Assembly: GCA_945910005.1 (NCBI GenBank)
Contig: CAMDTW010000240.1
Coordinates: 124,001-188,000, forward strand
DNA length: 64,000 bases
DNA from: Isoperla grammatica
Lineage: Eukaryota > Arthropoda > Insecta > Plecoptera > Perlodidae
Reading direction: 5' to 3'
The notes under the pieces are model-generated. The model worked only from the letters and a program-made list of their open reading frames with translations, searched no databases and had not been told where the DNA came from. Below, piece by piece: positions 38,384 to 51,129 of the stretch. Position 1 is the first letter of the stretch, and each line of letters begins with the position of its first letter. The translations under genes were made by a program, and so were the position numbers.

Positions 38384-38959
38384 GCCTGAATCGCTCTAAA
38401 ACAACGATTTGTCAACTTTGGTTGAAACACTTAGGAATCCCAGCTGTATGCAAGATTCCTCTTAAAACTCGAAGTTTGTGGTAGATAGACTGAACTCAGC
38501 CAATTTCTATATTTTATGCATATTTTAACCGAAAACGACCAAAAAACTCAATTTATGCATTTTCATAATACTCTTTCAGAATGCACACTAACATTATTAT
38601 TTTTCAACGGTTGGTGTAACTTCTAAAGTAGTTATCGAAATGTGACCTAATGGACAAATTGTGCTTATTGGAGCCTGAAACGCTCTAAAACAACGATTTG
38701 TCAACTTTGGTTGAAACCCTTAGGAATCCCAGCCGTATGCAAGATTCCTCTTAAAACTGGAAGTTTGTGGTAGATAGACTGAAATCAGCCAATTTCTATT
38801 TTTTATGCATATTTTACCAAAACGACGAAAAAACTCAATTTAGGCATTTTCATTATACTCGTGAAGAATGCAACCTATAATTCTTATTTTTCAACGGAGG
38901 GTGTAACTTCTATAGAAGTTATCGAAATGTGACGAAATGGATAAATTGTGCTTATTGGA
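38384..38959 (+). repeat. Two-monomer tandem duplication, copy 2
   Basis: This is the second copy of the dimer at 37807-38383 and is 576 bp long. It is followed by a GCCTGAAACGCTCTTAAAC monomer with GTGGCAGATAG, which is the normal neighbour of this A type elsewhere (for example after 23821 and 28156). The original order was therefore E/C, A, A and the duplication added one E/C-A pair. Confidence 0.88.
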
Positions 38960-40150
38960 GCCTGAAACGCTCTTAAACAACGATTTGTCAACTTTAGTTG
39001 AAACCCTTAGGAATCCCAGCCGTATGCAAGATTCCTCTTAAAACTGGAAGTTTGTGGCAGATAGACTGAAACCAGCCAATTTCTATTTTTTATGCATATT
39101 TTAACCAAAAACGACGAAAAAACTCAATTTATGCATTTTCATTATACTCTTGAAGAATGCAACCTATAATTCTTATTTTTTGAGGGAGGGTGTAACTTCC
39201 ATAGAAGTTATCGAAATGTGACGAAATGGACAAATTGTGCTTATTGGAGCCTGAAACGCTCTAAAACAACGATTTGTGCAATTTTGTTGAAACCCTTAGG
39301 AATCCCAGCCGTATGCAAGATTCCTCTTAAAACTGGAAGTTTGTGGTAGATAGACTAAAATCAGCCAATTTCTATATTTTATGCATATTTTAACCAAAAC
39401 CGACCAAAAACCTCAATTTATGCATTTTCATAATACTCTTGAAGAATAAAAACTATAATTCTTATTTTTCAACGGAGGGTGTAACTTCTATAGAAGTTAT
39501 CGAAATGTGACGAAATGGACAAATTGTGCTTATTAAAGCCTCAATCGCTCTAAAACAACGATTTGTCAACTTTGGTTGAAAAACTCAGGAGTCCCAGCTG
39601 TATGCAAGATTCCTCTTAAAACTCGAAGTTTGTGGTAGATAGACTGAACTCAGCCAATTTCTATATTTTATGCATATTTTAACCAAAAACGACCAAAAAC
39701 CTCAATTTATGCATTTTCATAATACTCTTTCAGAATGCACACTAACATTATTATTTTTCAACGGTTGGTGTAACTTTTAAAGTAGTTATCGAAATGTGAC
39801 GAAATGGACAAATTGTGCGTATTGGAGCCTAAAACGCTCTAAAACAACGATTTGTCAACTTTGGTTGAAACCCTTAGGAATCCCAGCCGTATGCAAGATT
39901 CCTCTTAAAACTGGAAGTTTGTGGTAGATAGACTGAAATCAGCCAATTTCTATTTTTTATGCATATTTTAACCAAATCGACGAAAAAACTCAATTTATGC
40001 ATTTTCATTATACTCTTGAAGAATGCAACCTATAATTCTTATTTTTCAACGGAGGGTGTAACTTCTATAGAAGTTATCGAAATGTGACGAAATGGACAAA
40101 TTGTGCTTATGGGAGTCTGAAACGCTCTAAAACAACGATTTGTCAACTTT

Positions 40151-41015
40151 GGTTGAAACCCTTAGGAATCCCGGCCGTATGCAAGATTCCTCTTAAAAGT
40201 GGAAGTTTGTGGTAGTTAGACTAAAATCAGACAATTTCTATTTTTTATGCATATTTTAACCAAAAACGACGAAAAAACTCAATTTATGCATTTTCATTAT
40301 ACTCTTGAAGAATGCAACCTATTATTCTTATTTTTCAACGGAGGGTGTAACTTCTATAGAAGTTATCGAAATGTGACGAAATGGACAAATTGTGCTTATT
40401 GGAGCCTCCAACGCTCTAAAACAACGATTTGTGCAATTTGGTTGAAACCCTTAGGAATCCCAGCCGTATGCAAGATTCCTCTAAAAACTGGAAGTTTGTG
40501 GTAGATAGACTTAAATCAGCCAATGTCTATATTGTATCCATATTTTAACCAAAAACGAACAAAAACCCCAATTTATGCATTTTCATTATACTCTTGAAGA
40601 ATAAAAACTATAATTCTTATTTTTCAATGGAGGGTTAACTTCTATAAAAGTATCGAAATGTGACGAAATGGACAAATTGTGCTTATTGGAGCCTGAATCG
40701 CTTTAAAACAACGATTTGTCAACTTTGGTTGAAACACTAAGGAATCTCAGCTGTATGCAAGATTCCTCTTAAAACTCGAAGTTTGTGATAGATAGACTGA
40801 AATCAGCCAATTTCTATATTTTATGCATATTTTAACCAAAAACGACCAAAAAACTCAATTTATGCATTTTCATAATACTCTTGAAGAATGCAAAATATAA
40901 TTCTTATTTTTTAACGGAGGGTGTAACTTCTATAGAAGTTATCGAAATGTGACGAAATGGACAAATTGTGCTTATTGGAGCCTGAAACGCTCTAAAACAA
41001 CGATTTGTGCAATTT
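40151..41015 (+). repeat. Diverged monomers
   Basis: This stretch holds an unusual density of private changes: GGGAGTCTGAAACG, AAAAGTGGAAG, GTAGTTAGAC, CAGACAATTTC, GCCTCCAACG, CAATGTCTATATTGTATCC, CGAACAAAAACCCC, CAATGGAGGGTTAAC, a broken palindrome TAACTTCTATAAAAGTAT, CGCTTTAAAAC, CACTAAGGAATCTCAG and GTGATAGATAG. Neighbouring monomers show only a few such changes each. Older, less homogenised copies are expected where recombination is rarer, for instance at the border between two HOR domains. Confidence 0.72.
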
Positions 41016-42171
41016 GGTTGAAACCCTTAAGAATCCCAGCCGTATGCAAGATTCCTCTTAAAACTGGAAGTTTGTGGTAGATAGACTAAAATCAGCAAAT
41101 TTCTATATTTTATGCATATTTTAACCAAAACCGACCAAAAACCTCAATTTATGCATTTTCATAATACTCTTGAAGAATAAAAACTATAATTCTTATTTTT
41201 CAACGGAGGGTGTAACTTCTATAGAAGTTATCGAAATGTGACGAAATGGACAAATTGTGCTTATTGGAGCCTGAATCGCTCTAAAACAACGATTTGTCAA
41301 CTTTGGTTGAAACACTTAGGAATCCCAGCTGTATGCAAGATTCCTCTTAAAACTCGAAGTTTGTGGTAGATAGACTGAACTCAGCCAATTTCTATATTTT
41401 ATGCATATTTTAACCAAAAACGACCAAAAAACTCAATTTTTGCATTTTCATAATACTCTTTCAGAATGCACACTAACATTATTATTTTTCAACGGTTGGT
41501 GTAACTTCTAAAGTAGTTATCGAAATGTGACGAAATGGACAAATTGTGCTTATTGGAGCCTAAAACGCTCTAAAACAACGATTTGTCAACTTTGGTTGAA
41601 ACCCTTAGGAATCCCAGCCGTATGCAAGATTCCTCTTAAAACTGGAAGTTTGTGGTAGATAGACTAAAATCAGCCAATTTCTATATTTTATGCATATTTT
41701 AACCAAAACCGACCAAAAACCTCAATTTATGCATTTTCATAATACTCTTGAAGAATAAAAACTATAATTCTTATTTTTCAACGGAGGGTGTAACTTCTAT
41801 AGAAGTTATCGAAATGTGACGAAATGGACAAATTGTGCTTATTGGAGCCTGAATCGCTCTAAAACAACGATTTGTCAACTTTGGTTGAAACACTTAGGAA
41901 TCCCAGCTGTATGCAAGATTCCTCTTAAAACTCGAAGTTTGTGGTAGATAGACTGAACTCAGCCAATTTCTATATTTTATGCATATTTTAACCAAAAACG
42001 ACCAAAAAACTCAATTTATGCATTTTCATAATACTCTTTCAGAATGCACATTAACATTATTATTTTTCAACGGTTGGTGTAACTTCTAAAGAAGTTATCG
42101 AAATGTGACGAAATGGATAAATTGTGCTTATTGGAGCCTGAAACGCTCTAAAACAACGATTTGTTAACTTT
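41016..42171 (+). repeat. B-E/C dimer repeated twice (2 x 578 bp)
   Basis: B monomers with CCGACCAAAAACC start at 41016 and 41594, each followed by an E/C monomer (41305 and 41883), so the dimer period is 578 bp. The second E/C copy differs (GCACATTAAC, and AAAGAAGTTATCG instead of AAAGTAGTTATCG). A similar B, E/C, B, E-type run is present at about 29.75-30.9 kb and 34.4-35.5 kb, so this is a recurring dimer rather than a purely local event. Confidence 0.72.
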
Positions 42172-43615
42172 GGTTGAAACCCTTAGGAATCCCAGCCGTA
42201 TGCAAGATTCCTCTTAAAACTGGAAGTTTGAGGTAGATAGACTGAAATCAGCCAATTTCTATTTTTTATGCATATTTTAACCAAAAACGACGAAAAAACT
42301 CAATTTATGCATTTTCATTATACTCTTGAAGAATGCAACCTATATTTCTTATTTTTCGAGGGAGGGTGTAACTTCTATAGAAGATATCGAAATGTGACGA
42401 AATGGACAAATTGTGCTTATTGGAGCCTGAAACGCTCTAAAACAACGATTTGTGCAATTTGGTTGAAACCCTTAGGAATCCCAGCCGTATGCAAGATTCC
42501 TCTTAAAACTGGAAGTTTGTGGTAGATAGACTAAAATCAGCCAATTTCTATATTTTATGCATATTTTAACCAAAAACGACAAAAATACTCAATTTATGCA
42601 TTTTCATTATACTCTTGAAGAATGCAGCCTATAATTCTTATTTTTTAACGGAGGGTTTAACTTCTATAGAAGTTATCGAAATGTGACGAAATGGACAAAT
42701 TGTGCTTATTGGAGCCTGAAACGCTCTAAAACAACGATTTGTCAACTTTGGTTGAAACCCTTAGGAATCCCGGCCGTATGCAAGATTCCTCTTAAAACTG
42801 GAAGTTTGTGGTAGATAGACTAAAATTAGCCAATTTCTATATTTTATGCATATTTTAACCAAAAACGACCAAAAAACTCAATTTATGCATTTTCATAATA
42901 CTCTTTCAGAATGCACACTAACATTATTGTTTTTCAACGGAGGGTGTAACTTCTAAAGTAGTTTTCGAAATGTGACGAAATGGACAAATTGTGCTTATTG
43001 GAGCCTGAAACGCTATAAAACAACGATTTGTCAACTTTGGTTGAAACCCTTAGGAATCCCAGCCGTATGCAAGATTCCTCTTAAAACTGGAAGTATGTGG
43101 TAGATAGACTGAAATCAGCCAATTTCTATATTTTATCCATATTTTAACCAAAAACGACCAAAAAACTCAATTTATGCATTTTCAAAATACTCTTGAAGAA
43201 TGCAACCTATAATTCTTATTTTTCAACGGAGGGTGTAACTTCTATAGAAGTTATCGAAATGTGACGAAATGGACAAATTGTGCTTATTGGAGCCTGAAAC
43301 GCTCTAAAACAACGATTTGTGCAATTTGGTTGAAACCCTTAGGAATCCCAGCCGTATGCAAGATTCCTCTTAAAACTGGAAATTTGTGGTAGATAGACTA
43401 AAATCAGTGAATTTCTATATTTTATGCATATTTTACCCAAAAACGACTTAAAACCTCAATTTATTTTTTTTATAATACTTTTGAAGAATAAAAACTATAA
43501 TTCTTATTTTTCAACGGAGGGTGTAACTTCCATAGAAGTTATCGAAATGTGACGAAATGGACAAATTGTGCTTATTGGAGCCTGAAACGCTCTAAAACAA
43601 CGATTTGTCAACTTT

Positions 43616-43904
43616 GGTTGAAACCCTTAGGAATCCCAGCCGTATGCAAGATTCCTCTTAAAACTGGAAGTTTGTGGTAGATAGACTGAACTCAGCCAAT
43701 TTCTATATTTTATGCATATTTTAACCAAAAACGACCAAAAAACTCAATTTATGCATTTTCATAATACTCTTTCAGAATGCACACTAACATTATTATTTTT
43801 CAACGGTTGGTGTAACTTCTAAAGTAGTTATCGAAATGTGACGAAATGGACAAATTGTGCTTATTGGAGCCTGAAACGCTCTAAAACAACGATTTGTCAA
43901 CTTT
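43616..43904 (+). repeat. Hybrid monomer at the switch between HOR families
   Basis: The left part has CCCTTAGG, CAGCCG and ACTGGAAG (A type). From GACTGAACTCAGCC onward it is E/C type, including CAGAATGCACAC, GGTTGG and the disrupted palindrome. The breakpoint lies in the shared GTTTGTGGTAGATAGACTGA stretch. It is 289 bp, so the exchange was in register. No E-type left half is seen downstream of it. Confidence 0.8.
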
Positions 43905-44191
43905 GGTTGAAACCCTTAGGAATCCCAGCCGTATGCAAGATTCCTCTTAAAACTGGATATTTGTGGTAGATAGACTGAAATCAGCCAATTTCTATTTTTT
44001 ATGCATATTTTAACCAAAAACGACGAAAAAACTCAATTTATTTATTTTCATTATACTCTTGAAGAATGCAACCTATAATTCTTATTTTTCAACGGAGGGT
44101 GTAACTTCTATAGAAGTTATCGAAATGTGACGAAATGGATAAATTGTGCTTATTGGAGACTGAAACGCTCTAAAACAACGATTTGTCAACT

Positions 44192-46682
44192 TTTGTTGAA
44201 ACCCTTAGGAATCCCAGCCGTATGCAAGATTCCTCTTAAAACTGGAAGTTTGTGGTAGATAGACTGAAATCAGCCAATTTCTTTTTTTTATGCATATTTT
44301 AACCAAAAACGACGAAAAATCTCAATTTATGTATTTTCATTATACTCTTGAAGAATGCAACCTATAATTCTTATTTTTCGACGGAGGGTGTAACTTCTAT
44401 AGAAGTTATCGAAATGTGACGAAATGGACAAATTGTGCTTATTGGAGCCTGAAACGCTCTAAAACAACGATTTGTGCAATTTGGTTGAAACCCTTAGGAA
44501 CACCAGCCGTATGCAAGATTCCTCTTAAAACTGGAAGTTTGTGGTAGATACACTAAAATCAGCCAATTTCTATTTTTTATGCATATTTAAACCAAAAACG
44601 ACGAAAAAACTCAATTTATGCATTTTCATTATACTCTTGAAGAATGCAACCTATAATTCTTATTTTTCGACGGAGGGTGTTACTTCTATAGAAGTTATCG
44701 AAATGTGACGAAATGGACAAATTGTGCTTATTGGAGCCTGAAACGCTCTAAAACAACGATTTGTGCAATTTGGTTAAAACCCTTAGGAATCCCAGCCGTA
44801 TGCAAGATTCCTCTTAAAACTGGAAGTTTGTGGTAGATAGACTAAAATCAGCCAATTTCTATATTTTATGCATATTTTAACCAAAAACGACTAAAAAACT
44901 CAATTTATGCATTTTCATTATAACCTTGAAGAATGCAGCCTATAATTCTTATTTTTCAACGGAGGGTGTAACTTCTATAGAAGTTATCGAAATGTGACGA
45001 AATGGACAAATTGTGCTTATTGGACCCTAAAACGCTCTAAAACAACGATTTGTCAACTTTGGTTGAAACCCTTAGGAATCCCGGCCGTATGCAAGATTCC
45101 TCTTAAAACTGGAAGTTTGTGGTAGATACACTAAAATCAGCCAATTTCTATATTTTATGCATATTTTAACCAAAAACGACAAAAAAACTCAATTTATGCA
45201 TTTTCATAATACTCTTTCAGAATGCACACTAACATTATTATTTTTCAACAGAGGGTGTAACTTCTAAAAGTAGTTATCAAAATGTGATGAAATGGACAAA
45301 TTGTGCTTATTGGAGCCTGAAACGCTTTAAAACAACGATTTGTCAACTTTGGTTGAAACCCTTAGGAATCCCAGCCGTATGCAAGATTCCTCTTAAAACT
45401 GGAAGTATGTGGTAGATAGACTGAAATCAGCCAATTTCTATATTTTATCCATATTTTAACCAAAAATGACCAAAAAACTCAATTTATGCATTTTCATAAT
45501 ACTCTTGAAGAATGCAACCTATAATTCTTATTTTTCAACGGAGGGTGTAACTTCTATAGAAGTTATCGAAATGTGACGAAATGGACAAATTGCGCTTGTT
45601 GGAGCCTGAAACGCTCTAAAACAACGATTTGTCAACTTTGGATGAACCTTTAGGAAACCCAGCCGTATGCAAGATTCCTCTTAAAACTGTAAATTTGTGG
45701 TAGATAGACTAAAATCAGCCAATTTCTATTTTTTATGCATATTTTAACCAAAAACGACGAAAAAACTCAATTTATGCATGTTCATTATACTCTTGAAGAA
45801 TACAACCTATAATTATTATTTTTCAACGGAGGGTGTAACTTCTATAAAAGTTAATGAAATGTGACGAAATGGATAAATTGTGCTTATTGGAGCCTGAAAC
45901 GCTCTAAAACAACGATTTGTCAACTTTTGTTGAAACCCTTAGGAATCCCAGCCGTATGCAAGATTCCTCTTAAAACTGGAAGTTTGTGGTTGATAGACTG
46001 AAATCAGCCAATTTCTATTTTTTATGCATATTTTAACCAAAAACGACGAAAAAACTCAATTTATGCATTTTCATTATACTCTTTAAGAATGCAACCTATA
46101 ATTCTTATTTTTCGACGGAGGGTGTAACTTCTATAGAAGTTATCGAAATGTGACGAAATGGACAAATTGTGCTTATTGGAGCCTGAAACGCTCTAAAACA
46201 ACGATTTGTGCAATTTGGTTGAAACCCTTAGGAATCCCAGCCGTATGCAAGATTCCTCTTAAAACTGGAAGTTTGTGGTAGATAGACTAAAATCAGCCAA
46301 TTTCTATATTTTATGCATATTTTAACCAAAAACGACGAAAAAAGTCAATTTATGCATTTTCATTATACTCTTGAAGAATGCAGCCTATAATTCTTATTTT
46401 TCAACGGAGGGTGTAACTTCTATAGAAGTTATCGAAATGTGACGAAATGGACAAATTGTGCTTATTGGAGCCTGAAACGCTTAAAAACAACGATTTGTCA
46501 ACTTTGGTTGAAACCCTTAGGAATCCCGGCCGTATGCAAGATTCCTCTTAAAACTGGAAGTTTGTGGTAGATAGACTAAAATCAGCCAATTTCTATATTT
46601 TATGCATTTTTTAACCAAAAACGACCAAAAAACTCAATTTATGCATTTTCATTATACTCTTTCAGAATGCACACTAACATTA
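44192..46682 (+). repeat. First, partial copy of the right-hand HOR
   Basis: From the GGAACACCAG monomer (44497) this stretch matches the segment 4624 bp downstream (49121) and again 6645 bp further on (55766). Shared rare variants are GATACACTAAAATC, ATATTTAAACC, GGTTAAAACCC, CTAAAAGTAGTTATCAAAATG and CTTTAGGAAACCC. It represents the second half (eight monomers) of the 16-monomer unit. The two A monomers before it (43905 to about 44480) do not match the sequence before 49121, so the entry into this family is at about 44.4 kb. Confidence 0.78.
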
Positions 46683-47371
46683 TTATTTTTCAACGGAGGG
46701 TGTAACTTCTAAAGTAGTTATCGAAATGTGACGAAATGGACACATTGTGCTTATTGGAGCCTGAAACGCTATAAAACAACGATTTGTCAACTTTGGTTGA
46801 AACCCTGAGGAATCCCAGCCGTATGCAAGATTCCTCTTAAAACTGGAAGTATGTGTTAGATAGACTGAAATTAGCCAATTTCTATATTTTATCCATATTT
46901 TAACCAAAAACAACCAAAAAACTCAATTTATGCATTTTCATAATACTCTTGAAGAATGCAACCTATAATTCTTATTTTTCACGGAGGGTGTAACTTCTAT
47001 AGAAGTTATCAAAATGTGACGAAATGGACAAATTGTGCTTATTGGAGCCTGAAACGCTCTAAAACAACAATTTGTGCAATTTGGTTGAAACCCTTAGAAA
47101 TCCCAGCCGTATGCAAGATTCCTCTTAAAACTGGAAATTTGTGGTAGATAGACTTAAATCAGCCAATTTCTATATTTTATGCATATTTTAACCAAAAACG
47201 ACTTAAAACCTCAATTTATGCATTTTCATAATACTCTTGAAGAATAAAAACTATAATTCTTATTTTTCAACGGATTGTGTAACTTCTATGGAAGTTATCG
47301 AAATGTGACAAAAAGGACAAATTGTGCTTATTGGAGCCTGAAACGCTCTAAAACAACGATTTGTCAACTTT

Positions 47372-47660
47372 GGTTGAAACCCTTAGGAATCCCAGCCGTA
47401 TGCAAGATTCCTCTTAAAACTGGAAATTTGTGGTAGATAGACTGAAATCAGCCAATTTCTATAATTTATGTATATTTTAACCAAAAACGACCAAAAACCT
47501 CAATTTATGCATTTTCATAATACTCTTAAAGAATAACAAATATAATTCTTATTTTTCAACGGTTGGTGTAACTTCTAAAGTAGTTATCGAAATGTGACGA
47601 AATGGACAAATTGTGCTTATTGGAGCCTGAAACGCTCTAAAACAACGATTTGTGCAATTC
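47372..47660 (+). repeat. D/C hybrid monomer specific to 16-monomer units
   Basis: The left and central parts are D type (TATAATTTATGTATATTTT, CTTAAAGAATAACAAATATAA) and the end is C type (CAACGGTTGG, TAACTTCTAAAGTAGTTA). It is also present at 54019-54307 and 62687-62975, and is absent from the units anchored at 51307, 57952 and 59975. Its presence or absence accounts for the 1282- against 993-bp spacing from the anchor to the GAATGCC marker. Confidence 0.85.
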
Positions 47661-48817
47661 GGTTGAAACCCTTAGGAATCCCAACCGTATGCAAGATTCC
47701 TCTAAAAACTGAAAGTTTGTGGTAGATAGACTGAAATCAATCAATTTTTATATTTTATCCATATTTTAACCAAAAATGACCATAAAACTCAATTTATGCA
47801 TTTTCATAATACTCTTGAAGAATGCAACCTATAATTCTTATTTTTCAACGGAGGGTGTAACTTCTATAGAAGTTATCGAAATGTGACGAAATGGACAAAT
47901 TGTGCTTATTGGAGCCTGAAACGCTCTAAAACAACGATTTGTCAACTTTGGTTGAAACCCTTAGGAATGCCAGCCGTATGCAAGATTCCTCTTAAAACTG
48001 GAAATTTGTGGTAGATAGGCTAAAAACAGCCAATTTCTATTTTTTTATGCATATTTTAACCAAAAACGACGAAAAAACTCAATTTATGCATTTTCATTAT
48101 ACTCTTGAAGAATGCAACCTATAATTCTTATTTTTCAACGGAGGGTGTAACTTCTATAGAAGTTATCGAAATGTGACGAAATGGATAAATTGTGCTTATT
48201 GGAGCCTGAAACGCTCTAAAACAACGATTTGTCAACTTTTGTTGAAACCCTTAGGAATCCCAGCCGTATGCAAGATTCCTCTTAAAACTGGAAGTTTGTG
48301 GTTGATAGACTGAAATCAGCCAATTTCTATTTTTTATGCATATTTTAACCAAAAACGACGAAAAAACTCAATTTATGCATTTTCATTATACTCTTGAAGA
48401 ATGCAACATATAATTCTTATTTTTCGACGGAGGGTGTAACTTCTATAGAAGTTATCGAAATGTGACGAAATGGACAAATTGTGCTTATTGGAGCCTGAAA
48501 CGCTCTAAAACAACGATTTGTGCAATTTGGTTGAAACCCTTAGGAATCCCAGCCGTATGCAAGATTCCTCTTAAAACTGTAAGTTTGTGGTAGATAGACT
48601 AAAATCAGCCAATTTCTATATTTTATGCATATTTTAACCAAAAACGACGAAAAAGCTCAATTTATACATTTTCATTATACTCTTGAAGAATGCAGCCTAT
48701 AATTCTTATTTTTCAACGGAGGGTGTAACGTCTATAGAAGGTATCGAAATGTGACGAAATGGACAAATTGTGCTTATTGGAGCCTGAAACGCTCTAAAAC
48801 AACGATTTGTCAACTTT

Positions 48818-49106
48818 GGTTGAAACCCTTAGGAATCCCGGCCTTATGCAAGACTCCTCTTAAAACTGGAAGTTTGTGGTAGATAGACTAAAATCAGCCA
48901 ATTTCTATATTTTATGCATATTTTAACCAAAAACGACCAAAAAACTCAATTTATGCATTTTCATAATACTCTTTCAGAATGCAACCTATAATTCTTATTT
49001 TTCGACGGAGGGTGTAACTTCTATAGAAGTTATCGAAATGTGACGAAATGGACAAATTGTGCTTATTGGAGCCTGAAACGCTCTAAAACAACGATTTGTG
49101 CAATTT
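48818..49106 (+). repeat. C/A hybrid monomer in the middle of the 16-monomer unit
   Basis: It starts as a CCGGCC anchor monomer (here CCCGGCCTTATG and AGACTCCTC) and has the C-type CTCTTTCAGAATGC, but then switches to GCAACCTATAATTC with TTCGACGG and an intact palindrome. The same hybrid lies about 6.65 kb downstream (CAGAATGCAACC near 55623). It sits at the joint of the two 8-monomer halves, so it is the likely crossover scar that created the 16-monomer unit. Confidence 0.8.
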
Positions 49107-51129
49107 GGTTGAAACCCTTAGGAACACCAGCCGTATGCAAGATTCCTCTTAAAACTGGAAGTTTGTGGTAGATACACTAAAATCAGCCAATTTCTATTTT
49201 TTATGCATATTTAAACCAAAAACGACGAAAAAACTCAATTTATGCATTTTCATTATACTCTTGAAGAATGCAACCTATAATTCTTATTTTTCGACGGAGG
49301 GTGTTACTTCTATAGAAGTTATCGAAATGTGACGAAATGGACAAATTGTGCTTATTGGAGCCTGAAACGCTCTAAAACAACGATTTGTGCAATTTGGTTA
49401 AAACCCTTAGGAATCCCAGCCGTATGCAAGATTCCTCTTAAAACTGGAAGTTTGTGGTAGATAGACTAAAATCAGCCAATTTCTATATTTTATGCATATT
49501 TTAACCAAAAACGACTAAAAAACTCAAATTATGCATTTTCATTATACACTTGAAGAATGCAGCCTATAATTCTTATTTTTCAACCTAGGGTGTAACTTCT
49601 ATAGAAGTTATCGAAATGTGACGAAATGGACAAATTGTGCTTATTGGACCCTAAAACGCTCTAAAACAACGATTTGTCAACTTTGGTTGAAACCCTTAGG
49701 AATCCCGGCCGTATGCAAGATTCCTCTTAAAACTGGAAGTTTGTGGTAGATAGACTAAAATCAGCCAATTTCTATATTTTATGCATATTTTAACCAAAAA
49801 CGACAAAAAAACTCAATTTATGCATTTTCATAATACTCTTTCAGAATGCACACTAACATTATTATTTTTCAACAGAGGGTGTAACTTCTAAAAGTAGTTA
49901 TCAAAATGTGATGAAATGGACAAATTGTGCTTATTGGAGCCTGAAACGCTTTAAAACAACGATTTGTCAACTTTGGTTGAAACCCTTAGGAATCCCAGCC
50001 GTATGCAAGATTCCTCTTAAAACTGGAAGTATGTGGTAGATAGACTGAAATCAGCCAATTTCTATATTTTATCCATATTTTAACCAAAAATAACCAAAAA
50101 ACTCAATTTATGCATTTTCATAATACTCTTGAAGAATGCAACCTATAATTCTTATTTTTCAACGGAGGGTGTAACTTCTATAGAAGTTATCGAAATGTGA
50201 CGAAATGGACAAATTGCGCTTGTTGGAGCCTGAAACGCTCTAAAACAACGATTTGTCAACTTTGGTTGAACCTTTAGGAAACCCAGCCGTATGCAAGATT
50301 CCTCTAAAAACTGTAAATTTGTGGTAGATAGACTAAAATCAGCCAATTTCTATTTTTTATGCATATTTTAACCAAAAACGACGAAAAAACTCAATTTATG
50401 CATGTTCATTATACTCTTGAAGAATACAACCTATAATTCTTATTTTTCAACGGAGGGTGTAACTTCTATAAAAGTTAATGAAATGTGACGAAATGGATAA
50501 ATTGTGCTTATTGGAGCCTGAAACGCTCTAAAACAACGATTTGTCAACTTTTGTTGAAACCCTTAGGAATCCCAGCCGTATGCAAGATTCCTCTAAAAAC
50601 TGGAAGTTTGTGGTTGATAGACTGAAATCAGCCAATTTCTATTTTTTATGCATATTTTAACCAAAAACGACGAAAAAACTCAATTTATGCATTTTCATCA
50701 TACTCTTGAAGAATGCAACCTATAATTCTTATTTTTCGACGGAGGGTGTAACTTCTATAGAAGTTATCGAAATGTGACGAAATGGACAAATTGTGCTTAT
50801 TGGAGCCTGAAACGCTCTAAAACAACGATTTGTGCAATTTGGTTGAAACCCTTAGGAATCCCAGCCGTATGCAAGATTCCTCTTAAAACTGGAAGTTTGT
50901 GGTAGATAGACTAAAATCAGCCAATTTCTATATTTTATGCATATTTTAACCAAAAACGACGAAAAAAGTCAATTTATGCATTTTCATTATACTCTTGAAG
51001 AATGCAGCCTATAATTCTTATTTTTCACCGGAGGGTGTAACTTCTATAGAAGTTATCGAAATGTGACGAAATGGACAAATTGTGCTTATTGGAGCCTGAA
51101 ACGCTCTAAAACAACGATTTGTCAACTTT

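Larger units (their letters stand above)
38960..43615 (+). repeat. Mosaic satellite segment between two HOR families
   Basis: Sixteen or so monomers lack a clear long period. The segment contains a GAAAAACTCAGGAGTC E/C monomer at about 39571, several A monomers, diverged monomers at about 40.2-41.0 kb, an alternating B, E/C, B, E/C run (41016-42171), and then A, A', C', A, B. The last E-type left half with CACTTAGG starts at 41883. The final B monomer (about 43325-43615) has a damaged centre reading CAATTTATTTTTTTTATAAT. There are no genes or foreign insertions. Confidence 0.75.

Noticed and set aside
43440..43490. Poly-T stretch (TTTATTTTTTTTATAAT) as a retroposon tail or terminator
   Set aside because: It is an internal change in an otherwise normal B monomer at the usual ATGCATTTTCATAAT position, with satellite sequence continuing on both sides.
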